The notes under the pieces: generated by a model
The model's input: the letters and a program-made list of their open reading frames with translations, nothing else
Told to the model about the DNA's origin: nothing
Database searches by the model: none
NCBI GenBank assembly: GCA_020543525.1
Contig: JAHYIO010000004.1
Location: 124,001 to 188,000 of the forward strand
DNA length: 64,000 nucleotides
Source of the DNA: Coriolopsis trogii
Lineage: Eukaryota > Basidiomycota > Agaricomycetes > Polyporales > Polyporaceae
Reading direction: 5' to 3'
Position numbers and translations under genes: made by a program
In this document: one piece after another, positions 12,051 through 22,000 of the stretch
Position numbering within the stretch: position 1 is the first letter of the stretch
Layout: the number at the start of each line of letters is the position of its first letter

Positions 12051-13054
12051 TCAAGTACTCCACTGACCCTCAACCGCCAATACCAGACCGTTGTCGGACG
12101 GCTTCAGCTGGTCAGCAATCTTGAGCAGCTCACCGACCGTCATCTCCAGAGTCGTGAATGGCAATTCGTGGTCGCCGAATCCACTCTCGGCACTCAATGC
12201 AGCTTCCATAGCCGCCTTGCTGGACTGGCCCCCCTGTCAAACACAGTGACGCCGGACCGTCAGATCCTCTGCCTATAAGTAGCCGTAGTCAGCGAAGAGA
12301 CTTACGAGTCTCGGTAGAAACCGTGTTCGTCGTGTACACCAAACCAGGGCAGACAGAGACTATGACGAAACCTTCGTCCTTCAGTTTCACGGCCCACGTG
12401 GTCGTCGCAATGAGCGCAGCCGCCTCTGTGATACATGTATGCGGACATGTTGTGTATGCCTGCGGCGCGCACGAACTGGGGGTCGGTGCTGCGTGTTCCA
12501 ATCACGAGTATCTTCTTCAAGTCGACAGTTGAGACGCGTATAAGTGGGACGAAGGCGGCGATACTGTGCACCATCCCTAGCGCATTGGTTGTGAACTTCA
12601 CAGACATTGGCCGGTGAGAATAGCACGGAGAGACCCTGAGGCAATCATGCCACGTACAGCATTGATGAAGTCGGCGTTGAGGGCATCAATGTCAGGGCTG
12701 ACTTGGCCTAACAGTGAGTTCATATGTCGGCATGAGGAGACGCAGCGAAAGCGTACAAATCGTCGAAGTCTTGCATAAAGGTCTCCACGTGCATGCGTGC
12801 CGCGTTGTGAATGAGAACGTCCAGCTTTCCTCCTGTGACGGCTGATATCTCCTCAGCTGCCCGCTATCGTGAGGAAGGGGACGTTCGTAGGTCAGTACAC
12901 AATCTGAACCAGACACCATCAATGAAACTGTATCTACCTTGAGCGAAGCACAGTCGGCCACATCACCCATGATGCCATTCTCAGGCCAGAAACGGCACTC
13001 ATGGGGTGATGCGAGTTTGCGGGATCCCGCACGACAGCGAAGACCTGCGCGTTC
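12051..13054 (-). pseudogene. SDR copy C, exons 2-6, cut off from exon 1 by the KDZ element
   Basis: Read on the minus strand: the 3' part of exon 2 (13,054-12,938), exon 3 (12,863-12,757, 107 nt), exon 4 (12,697-12,658, 40 nt), exon 5 (12,595-12,306) and exon 6 (12,233-12,051). Exons 3 and 4 have the same length as in copies B and D. Exon 5 is 290 nt instead of 289. The extra base falls just after the catalytic Tyr in SAY, and the Lys codon of YxxxK has become Glu. Exon 2 is 15 nt shorter in total than in the paralogues. C-terminal VGELLKIADQLKPSDNG and EGQWST are preserved. The missing exon 1 is at 33,887-33,949. Confidence 0.88.
13047..13054. repeat. Left target-site duplication
   Basis: GCGCGTTC, exactly repeated at the right border. 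Bases on either side differ (T before and A after here, G before and G after on the right), so the repeat is exactly 8 bp. Confidence 0.85.
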
Positions 13055-14006
13055 ACTCGATTCAATAGAAATACTCTGTATGCTGTGTCCCTCGGCGGTG
13101 CAAATGCACTGTGTGGGCGTGCCATTCGGCGCCGCGCGGTCGGGTCGTGGGAACCTCGGGGGTGTTCCGCGCGGGTGGTCGGCCGGGAGGCATAATGGTG
13201 AGCCGCGCGGACCGGGTATGGGTGAGTGATCGGGTGGTGGTCCGGGGTAGGGGGACCGTGTTATGAGCGATCTGGACGTGTTCTGGGGTTGTAGACTGTC
13301 TGTATTCACCTGCATAGTCCCTGTAGGCACTGTGAGTGACAATGCAACGTTTACCGGGCGTATTAAAGCAACACGAGGGGTGAAACAGTGAGTTGGAGCG
13401 GTCCGGGCAGGGGGACCGGGTGGCGGCTTGTGGGCCGGGAGGCAGGTGGATGGGTCCGGACGCCTTGGGCGAGTTATGGAGGCTACTCCCATGCTGGGAG
13501 ATGTGGTTTAGAGGGCATATGGGGCCTGTGCGAGGCGGTGCGGGCGGTGGGGGATGGGGGTAAGGGGTCGGGTTGTGGTTCGCCAGCCGGCTGCTTTGGC
13601 GGCTCGGACGGACAGCCTGTGTTCGTCGGAGCATATGGGTCCGGGCATAGCGTTTGGGACCTGTGGAAGCGGGTGTTGAGTGGAAAATAATATACAGCTA
13701 TGGTCAGGATGGTGAACCGAGCGGCATTGGAGATGGTGGTCCGGTGACCCGCGCGGAGTTGGCCATGTGGTGCGATGGGTACCGCGCGGCCCGACGGCAA
13801 GCCCGATATGGTGTTCCGCGCGGGCTTCACCCTGACTTTGGGTGTCCGAGCCGCGCGGTCGGTGTCACCTCTGGTATTGGTGCGCCGCGCGGCTCGGTGG
13901 AAAGCAGTGCAAGGCGTTCCGCGCGGCCGCCTGCCCACTGCACCAACCGAACCGCGGGTGCACCAGCCGACCCGGATGCGACCCCACACTCCTCCTATGA
14001 GGTTCT
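13055..14006 (+). repeat. Left terminal inverted repeat of the KDZ element
   Basis: About 950 bp matching the reverse complement of 32,870-33,820. The outermost 15-20 bases are only partly conserved (shared ATTCA...AATA), then identity becomes high from CTGTATGCTGTGTCC inward. It contains nine perfect CCGCGCGG sites in two groups (13,132-13,210 and 13,749-13,926). Long open frames inside it are by-products of base composition, not genes. Confidence 0.88.
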
Positions 14007-14211
14007 GGTATGGTCCACCTTGTATGCCAGAGCGGCCCTTGTGCAATCCTCATTTATTACGCCTCTAACAAACTGTGCTTCAATGGTATGACTTCGTACC
14101 GCGCGGAAACTCTGGACCTCTCGTGCGCCCGAACCGCGCGGGCCGCTGGCGCCAAGTCGTTGACCGAGCCGCGCGGAGAGCACAACTGCTCGGATGGCTT
14201 GAGCCGCGCGG
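13749..14211. repeat. Phased CCGCGCGG arrays, left end (first block)
   Basis: Perfect sites start at 13,749, 13,782, 13,816, 13,851, 13,885 and 13,919 (steps 33, 34, 35, 34, 34), and again at 14,099, 14,134, 14,169 and 14,204 (steps of 35). Three further sites at 13,132, 13,167 and 13,203 lie nearer the tip. Only the 8-mer and its spacing are conserved; most of the 26 bases between sites vary. Confidence 0.9.
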
Positions 14212-14594
14212 CCATCTGTTCTATGTTTCCGGTCCATATGGTGTTCAAATTATGTTGGAACAAACAACACATTCAATAGGCATGGCGCATACCTTCTTTG
14301 TGGTCAGATCAAGCTACACCCGGATCGACATGTGGTCGCCACCTCGCCGTTTACCGTACCAAGTGCACATCATGATTCACATTGTCATGCGCTCACAATG
14401 GCAAGAGCGAGGTTAAAAGGGAAGTCTGGGCCATACTCGCTAGCAATGGAATTGACATGTGATCCAAATTTAGCTTCCTGAACGAGGATCTACCCCGCCG
14501 CCATGGACGCCGACTTGGCAGTCTTTCACGGACGACGCTGCTGGAGCGACTTGTAGGTCAGGCATGCTATGCTCCTGGTGGAAGATACGTTTTG

Positions 14595-14880
14595 GACCGC
14601 GGTGATCCAGTGATCCGCGCGGAGCTGGCAAGGTGCTGGGCAAAGTACCGCGCGGGCGTGGGATGACGCTGGGAAGGTGTCCCGCGCGGGCTGTACAAAG
14701 ACTTTTGTTTCTGAGCCGCGCGGTCGGTGCCGCTTCCAGTGTCAGTGCGCCGCGCGGCACGGCATAAAGCAGTGCACTGCATTCCGCGCGGCTCGGCATA
14801 AAGCAGTGCACTGCGTTCCGCGCGGCTGCCTGCCCACCGCACCAACCGAACCGCGGGTACACCAGCCGACCCGGATGTGA
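14595..14880. repeat. Phased CCGCGCGG array, left end (second block), a diverged copy of the inner TIR module
   Basis: Seven perfect sites start at 14,615, 14,648, 14,682, 14,716, 14,750, 14,784 and 14,818, with steps 33, 34, 34, 34, 34, 34. The block ends with the same GC-rich text as the inner end of the TIR (ACCAACCGAACCGCGGGT and ACCAGCCGACCCGGATG), in the same orientation. It is therefore a direct duplication of 13,749-13,985. Confidence 0.85.
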
Positions 14881-15036
14881 CGGACCGCTGGCGCCCTGTC
14901 TCAGACTGACCCTGTGGGCTGACCCCCCTAAAGTGGGTTTGGCAGAATTGGCTGTATGCCGGACACATCCTGGTGCGGCTGGGCAACTCCGGTGGTCACT
15001 TCCATGGTTGTACTATGCGGTTACATGGGCACTGTG

Positions 15037-15872
15037 CTAGTTTAGGGTTTGGATGTTCTCGTCAGCGCCCTCCATGTGCCCTTCCGCCTGTTGTGCCTCC
15101 ATCCTGTCTCCGAGCCGGGAGGCCTCGCCGTCATCTGCGCCCTCGCCGGTGATGATCGCGAGGTCGTGAACAAGGGTGTCGTAATTGTCAAACATGGACT
15201 CGGTTGCTTGGGTGATGGCATCGAGGTGGACATTTATATCAACAACATCCCAGGCATATCCTTGCAATGGCTGCGGCTGAGCATACAAGGCTATGAGCTC
15301 GAACTGTACCCCAACAAGAAATCAGAACTCACCACAAATTCGGGAGGAGACAGCCACCAGCTATGACCCTCCACAATTTGAACATTCTGGGCGTCTTCGG
15401 GCCACTCCCACCACCTTCGGACCATAGGTATTTCAACATTCATCTCGGGGACGTCTTCAGCCAGTTGTTTGAAAGCCGCCAGGTTCAGGTCATCCATTGC
15501 GATTGACATGGAGAGTCCTCGCCATGCGGCATGACGTAGGAGCTCTGTGATGATTGCTGGCAACACCGGATCAGCCGACTGGGTCGCCCCGGTGGGCACT
15601 GCAGGCGATAGTGCTTTGCCGGTACAGTGTATTCCGTAGGCCGCTATGGCGTCCCACTGGTAAAAGTAAACAATTAGTGACGGCGCGCTTGAGTAGTGGT
15701 GAATCTTGGGACCTACGCATTCTATTGCGAGGCCTGTTCCCCATCGCTGTTTGGTTATCTGCGACGGGTGTTCGGGATAGGCCTTGAAGGCGGTAGCGAC
15801 CTTGTTGGCGATCCATTCGAGTTCGAACCTTCCGCACTCCGAGAGCATAATATCGGCGGCGAGTGGAGGCAT
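15037..15872 (-). CDS. KDZ-element unknown protein (239 aa)
   Basis: Three exons on the minus strand (15,872-15,717, 15,656-15,333, 15,276-15,037) join in phase 0 to 239 residues from an ATG. Visible traits: a Trp-rich patch (RRWWEWPED and HSWWLSPPEFV), an acidic C-terminus, and no zinc cluster or membrane span. It starts 162 bp after the transposase stop on the same strand, the third gene of a compact row TET/JBP, KDZ, this gene. I recognise no domain. It could be an accessory factor of transposition or of host interaction. The longer open frame upstream of the chosen ATG is less likely because it overlaps the region just after the transposase stop. Confidence 0.6.
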
Positions 15873-16034
15873 TGGTATGATTGTAGGAGGGCAAGATGGG
15901 GCGGATAAGCTTTCGGAAGCTGTAGCCTTTGTCACCAGCGGGCCGGGCCAACGAAGTAAACGCCGGCCGTGGCCCGGGCCGTCATCCGAGCCGCAATTCA
16001 ACCGAGTAACTCAGAACGTACATACTAAAGTGAA

Positions 16035-19000
16035 CTATAAGGATACAGTGGGGGCTTTCCAAATACGCTGTGCCTCGAAGAACTCTCTGGAGGCATGAAT
16101 TGCCAGGGAATCCCAAAGAGCAGCCTGCCGGCATGCCCAGGCACGATAACCGCGGCCGAGCGATGAATCTTTGCGCTGCAGCCACTCGTCCCGATTTTTT
16201 TGGAAGGAGGTCTCCGTCCGGAAAAACTCTTCGCTCACAATGTCTACCTCCTCCTCCCATCGCGTCTTTCTCGCATGGGCTCTCAGCCAGAGAACTCGGT
16301 ACACTGTGGTCAGCCGGCCCGGGTCAGAGCTGCGGGATGCTAGAGAGACGATGGCTACTCACATTCTGCCATCCAGGCGCTGCCCTTTGTTTCCATGTTG
16401 ACGTCAAGAGACCAAAACCAGGGGAGGTGCTCGTGCGAAACACCGCGGACGTCGTGTTCGATTAGGGTTGTGTTGGCCTTGAGGTCTGATTTCTCCAGGA
16501 CCCGATATTTAGCCAGCATCTCCTCCTTCAGCTTAGCATCCGCCGGAATGCTGTCGTCATAGAGACTCATGAGGGAGGTTCGAGCACACATATACAGACG
16601 GGCATGTGCCAACGTGTCTTGATTGGAGTTATGCACCTCGTCAAAACTTCGGAGGCGTGCGCGGTACGAAGTGGCCCGTCGGACAGACGATCGGTAGAGG
16701 AAAGACTTGTAGGCGACGCCCACGCGAACTGCGTGCAGGGCGTCGTTCATCTGCCCCACGCGAAGGCGCCGCTCTTTGACAACGAGGTCTTTTAGCCCAT
16801 GCATAGCGCACAACGCGGGTCCGAGATTCGAGGGCAGGCCGATAGTGATCCGTTCCGACGGCTGTACCGGACCGGTCGACTTTCGAGGGGTGGATGTGGC
16901 ATTAGGTGCAGTGGTGGCAGACGAAGATTCACCCACTGTTCTCGGCTGGTTCTCAGCGCTGGAAGCAGCATGGGACTCCAGGTTGGATTGTGGGAGTGGA
17001 TCTTCGTCCTCGTCATCGCTATGATTGTCGACCGGTTCAGCATCGGCCGAGCCGGACCCCGGCTCGGATGGCTTGAGCGTATCCCAGCCGGCGCCCAGTG
17101 ATTTCGTGGATGGCGGAAGGAATAATGCCGTTGAGAGGGCTGCAGCTGGCAAAAACCGGCTGGCCTCCTTATGGAACTTCTCTATGTCCCTTAGCAGCCT
17201 CACGCGCATCTGCTCGAGAGCCAGATGGTCCTTGGTGGGCGAGGTAGACCGAAGTTTTCGGGCGGTGGCTGCTATTTCGAGACTGCAGTGCAAGTTCTCG
17301 TTAGATACAGCTATATGACCTCCATGAGATCACCGTTCGTACCGTTTCTCCTCAATCTTGAGGCCTGTCTGTAACCAGGCAACCGCTCCACGCAGCTTAG
17401 AGGGGTGTTTGGTCTCCTCTTTCGTCAGCTCCAGAGCGATCTCTTTTCTTGTGGGCACTGTCTCCAAGACTCAGTGAACACACGTCGTGCGATAGAGGGG
17501 GAGAGTACTTACGGCTGTCTTCTGACATGTCGTATATGTCCATAACTTTGATGTTCTGTCTTCGTTGCTCGGCCGCTTCCTTCGCCATCCGCGACCATAC
17601 ACGCACGTCATTTGGGTCAGATGTGGCCGTGATGGAGCGAAATCCCTCTTGGGCACCCGGTGTCTCCTCTGCGGCATTTCGCCACTTCTTCACGAGAGAT
17701 GCGGCTTGCAGACCGTTAGCCGGAACATTTTTCGGGTGGGGGGCGCATGCTTACTTAGGCGGGTGAGCTTGTTCCAATTGGAATCGTTCATGAAATCGTC
17801 ATTGAACTCTTGACGGTGCGCAGCCGACATGCCACGTGTGCTATCGCTGATTTTGTTCAGAGGAGCCCAGAGCGTTTCGATGATGTCCCCGGTTTGGACT
17901 CCGGCTCCGGGTACAAAGTGAGGTGAGTACCGCGGGTAGCATTCCCGCTTATGACCATGGACGTGAAACTGATCAATACCACCCGAAACGACGAGGCCCT
18001 CCGGAATTGATATGCCGGGGCTCTTCTCCATTCGGGTGAGCAGATGAACGGAGTAGAAGCACCATATGTCGTAGAACACAAGGAGGAACGTCAGCCCGGC
18101 CAGGAACGACATGGCCTCGCTGAGGACATAGTCCATATGTCGTTGACTGTGTGCTCTGTCAGTGGCGGGCTGTCATGCTTGACGTCAACACACTGACCCT
18201 TCGCCTGCGTCAAAATCCACACATGAGTGGGGATAGAAGAATCCATGACGACTGCAAACTGCCGCCCCTATTCCAGTTGCAGCCAGCTTGGCACGCTCCG
18301 TGGACGATCCGAGGACTGCGCGATGCTCATGGCATTCCAGTTTCTGCCAGGCTCGATCAGCATCTATTGGTCAGACTGATTTCGGGCCGGCTCAACTGAC
18401 CTGTCGAACTCGGAAAGCAGTTTTCAGGTGCTCCTTGAAGGGAGAAACTGCAACCGCGCAGCCATGCCCGTCGGCGAACCGCACGTCTAGTTGTGGATAC
18501 TTCTGAAGCTGATGTTGTGCAGCGAAGTTGCCATCGAGCATGCATGAGCCGGCATGCTTCCACCTGCACCGTATGTTCCAATGTACAGTATGAACATCGG
18601 AATAAGCACTGACGAACTTACCAACGTTTGTCGGTCTTCCATCCGTCCCTCATGTTCCGGTTCGGCCATGGACAAGCCGGGCACCGGAAGATGAACTGCC
18701 CTCGCCCTGGCTGGAGCAGATCCTCATATCCAACCCCACTCGTTTTCCATGACTTCAAGTTTCTCCACTGTCGTGAAACACGTAGCAACTCTCTGTATCG
18801 ATTCTGAAGTTGAGACGTTAGAAGTGGGGTCGGTGCATGTGTCAGCCGGAAGGCAGCCGTACCGGGACGGAATGTGGGAAGAGATCGTCGGTGACACGTC
18901 GCAGCTTGTTGTAGTAGTTTTGTATCGAGGTCTTGCACTCTTTTGTTGTTAGCAGCACGTCGTCCAGGACCCGAAACGTGAAAAGTGTCTTGGGCCTTGC

Positions 19001-20335
19001 GGTGGTGGCCGGATACAGGCCGAGCCGTAACAGCTGAATGTCGAGTGGAGGGGAGTCGTGGCACGCACAGGATACCACTGGAAGTTCGTGCACCCCTGAG
19101 GTATCCACAACTACCATTACCCTGGTGTAGTCGCCTTCCATGTCCGAGAAAACTCGGTTCAACCCATCGGGCGGTGCCCCACCCGAGCCGGGCATGTGAG
19201 CCGCGTCGTCCGACTTCACACCGTAGGCATCGTCCGGATTGTCTTCTTCGGCCTCCAGTATGTCCTGGATATTCTCCTCCGGAACCTCTACATCTGGCCC
19301 TTCCAGACGTTGTCTTGTCATACGAACGTTGGCGTCGTCTTCTGACTCAGAGTCGGAGTCCTCTGGCTGGGAACGTTTCATGGGGGTGATGCTCGGGCCG
19401 GCCGATGGCCCGACCCGTGGGCCGGAATATGGGCGCCTGGGGAGACGTCTCGGCAAACTTCTGACAGGTGTATTTCTCGCAGTAGACCTTAACGATAGCA
19501 CTGGACTAGATGGAGTAGAGGAGGCGGGCAATGGAGATGAGGGTGGTGGTGGCGTCCCTGGTTCGGAGTGATATTCGTGCCCCGGTTCAGAGATGGGCGA
19601 CGATGCGCGATTGTCGTCGTGCTAACAGAGTGATGAGCTTGAGCCACTGCCAGGTATTACGGATGCATACCTCGGGAGGTTCACTGGGTGCGGTTGAGTG
19701 CGGTTGTCTCCAGCTCGTGTCATCCGTCCATTTGAGACTCGGACAGACTTCTCCTCCGTGACCGAGGTAGATACGGACGCCCGTGGACCGAAGACTTGAC
19801 TTTTGGTAGTGAGTACCGGTCCACTGCTCAACGCGATGATAGGGATGTCGAAAGTGGGCCTCTTTGCAGCACCTCCTACACTGCGGCCGTTGGCTAGAGC
19901 AGTCGAGGCAACGCCAAAGTGCTGGTCCCCCACACCCGCACATGACGTCGTCTTCCTCAGGCGGGGCCTCCCTCTCGTACAGCTCGCGGAGGTACGTGGC
20001 TCGGAATTCTCTCAGCCATAGAAGCTGGTACTCATTGGGCTTCTATTCCAGCGGGCCGGCCCGTCAACCTTCCATTTGGATCCCCAATTACACCAACGTA
20101 CCTGTGGGCCTACAAAGGTGAATTCCCCAACCGACATCTCCAGAAAGTCGGGGTTGTTCGAAGTAGGCAATACCTCTTTGGGCTCCCTGGGCTTCCTCAC
20201 CCGTCGCTGGGCCCCCGATGGTGCTCCCGCTGCACTGGCTGTCCATACACGCTGGGTGCCTCTTTTCGTTGTCTTGGTGGCGATAGTCAGAGTCTGATAT
20301 GCGGGATGTGGTGTAGCACGAGGACGACGCGTCAT
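16035..20335 (-). CDS. KDZ transposase with CxC2 cysteine cluster (1250 aa, intact)
   Basis: Eleven exons: 20,335-20,102, 20,042-19,671, 19,621-18,863, 18,803-18,622, 18,563-18,401, 18,343-18,198, 18,146-17,755, 17,704-17,513, 17,457-17,334, 17,282-16,363 and 16,303-16,035. All phases close and introns are 49-59 bp. The CxC2 cluster starts at Cys113 (CGCGGPALWRCLDC, then CRRCC and HPYH) and continues to YLGHGGEVCP. A proline/acidic insert of about 150 residues separates it from VVDTSGVHELPVVSC. The catalytic region follows: MLDGNF (Asp526), HEHRAVLG, GIGAAVCSRHG, FYDIWCFYSVHL (Asp645), PGAGVQTGDIIETLW (Glu709), then the C-terminal helical part ERRLRVGQMNDALH. Asp526, Asp645 and Glu709 are my candidates for the acidic triad. 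It should cut and paste the element by binding the terminal repeats. Start codon: ATG 61 bp after the TET/JBP stop. Confidence 0.93.
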
Positions 20336-20396
20336 GATAGAGTTATGCAAAGGCGTTACAAGTACAGAGGACGATTCAAGCGCGGCGTTGAGTATA

Positions 20397-21696
20397 CTAT
20401 GGTCCGGATAGCTCGTCCCGCGTAACCCAAGGCACATCCTCGCCAGAGAAATTGTTATGTAAGGAAGCGGACATGTACCAAGTGTAGCATATACGGTCCG
20501 GCTCAACTTTGGCTACCCCATGGTGGATAAGCCGGCTGGACATCAACACCGCCGTTCCCGGAAGGTATCCGACTTGTATTCCGATGTTCCGGAGGACCAG
20601 TGCTGCCTTGGAACACGTTCCGAGTGACATGAGGAGCTCGTACCATGTGTCTTTGCCAGAGGTGTCTCGATGAAAGGGAGTCTCGCGGTTTATGATTACT
20701 TGGGTACTGTGCCATACCGCAGGCCACAGCCTGTGATGTTCTCCTACCGCGGTTGATGCTGCGTCTGCGGCTCGGGCCATCGTGACCCGGGCCGCGCGGT
20801 ACAGGGCCGGATGAGTCACAAACAGCAGAGCGCTGCACAGCGCGCCTGATTCCTTCATACGGTTGCACCATACAGCTCCGGCAGGCGTATTAAGCTGTTT
20901 AGATGGCCCTGGCTTGGTGGCTTTGCCCTGCAGCAGTATTCACGCGTTTGAATGGTCGTCCGGTCAATTATTCATTGCGGCTCACCTGGTGCCCGCACGG
21001 ATACTGGACTGGACTGCCGAGCCACTGGCCGGACTGCCATATGTGACCCGGGCCGTAAAAGGTAGGAGCCGACCGCCACTTAACCGCGGGATCGTGTGTG
21101 GGCGGGCCAATAGTAAACTGAGCCTTGATCGCATCTGTAGCGTGCAGCATGGCGTCCTGGAACTCAAGATTAATTTGTCATCAGCGCTATTGCAAATCAG
21201 CTCGCTTCACCTGACGCTCAGAGCTTAACACCCCTGGCAGGTACCAAAGCAGGATGCGATTCTGTGGGTCGACAAGTACGGCCGGCCGCCGTAAGAGCGG
21301 AAAGTTATTCTGAAGCACAGCTTCAATACCACACATGGGCGGGAACGTGTCTAGCAAAGCGTCCTCAAGGGCCATGCACAAGCCGCTTGGGCGCTTGGAG
21401 AGTTGGTCTGCAAGATCTTGAGCATTCCAGGGCACTGGAACTATCGGGGAGATGGTCAGCGATTGTGAGCCGTCCGCAGTCTGGATCAAATATCTACCCG
21501 GGTAGCTCCACGCGGATGAAATCACATCTGCCGCCCGTTGGAGATCGGCCTCCAGTCCATCGGTCCAGTCTGATATGCCAATGCCTGTGGGAACTGTTGG
21601 ACTGGATACTATGCAGATTCGCGCAAGTACTAGGTCTCTGAGATGAGCAGAGACACGGTCGTGGAACGCGCCAGAGTCAGCGGGATATGCATCCAT
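20397..21696 (-). CDS. TET/JBP-family 2OG-Fe(II) dioxygenase (395 aa, intact)
   Basis: Three exons (21,696-21,211, 21,156-20,986, 20,927-20,397), all phase 0, give 395 residues. The family oxidises 5-methylpyrimidines in DNA, using Fe(II) and 2-oxoglutarate. Visible signature: RRPAVLVDPQNRILLWYLPG in the N-terminal half, then INRETPFHRDTSG with the iron ligands His305 and Asp307, YLPGTAVLM, RLIHHGVAK with the distal His (354 or 355), and the 2-oxoglutarate-binding Arg364 in DRICYTWYM. All key residues are present, so it is probably active. It lies 61 bp upstream of the transposase on the same strand and 304 bp from a divergent gene. TET/JBP genes linked to KDZ transposases are known in basidiomycetes. 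Whether it acts on the element's own CpGs is inference. Confidence 0.9.
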
Positions 21697-22000
21697 GGCG
21701 GAGCAGGGTCAAGGGTCACGCGTCAAGTCTGTGGCGTGATAAGGTGTCGTGTGGAGGGTTTGATGCGCAATCAGCGTGCCTACTTGGCGCGAGGCGGGAG
21801 GAGAGGATCGCCACATTGTTCTGCCGCCCGTATCGATGGCCGGACCGGTCCCATCCGACCCGAAAGCCTCATCCAGGCAACGACCCGCGAGCTGCCCCAC
21901 CGCCCGGATGACTTAGTATCAGGACGAGGGCTACGACCGGGCCAGGGATTATCATTGCTTTGTTTTGTTTATACGCCTTTTTGCTGCACAATCCACCACA
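21697..22000. promoter_or_regulatory. Divergent promoter between TET/JBP and the 942-aa gene
   Basis: The 304 bp between two start codons facing away from each other must hold both promoters. A T-rich tract (TTTGTTTTGTTTATA) lies about 40 bp before the plus-strand ATG. No CCGCGCGG sites occur here. Confidence 0.5.

Noticed and set aside
13062..13634. 190-codon open frame in the left TIR and its twin at 33,240-33,812
   Set aside because: The frames are mirror copies of the terminal repeat, Pro/Arg/Thr-rich by composition, with no splice or start context and overlapping frames open on both strands. They are useful to measure arm identity but are not genes.
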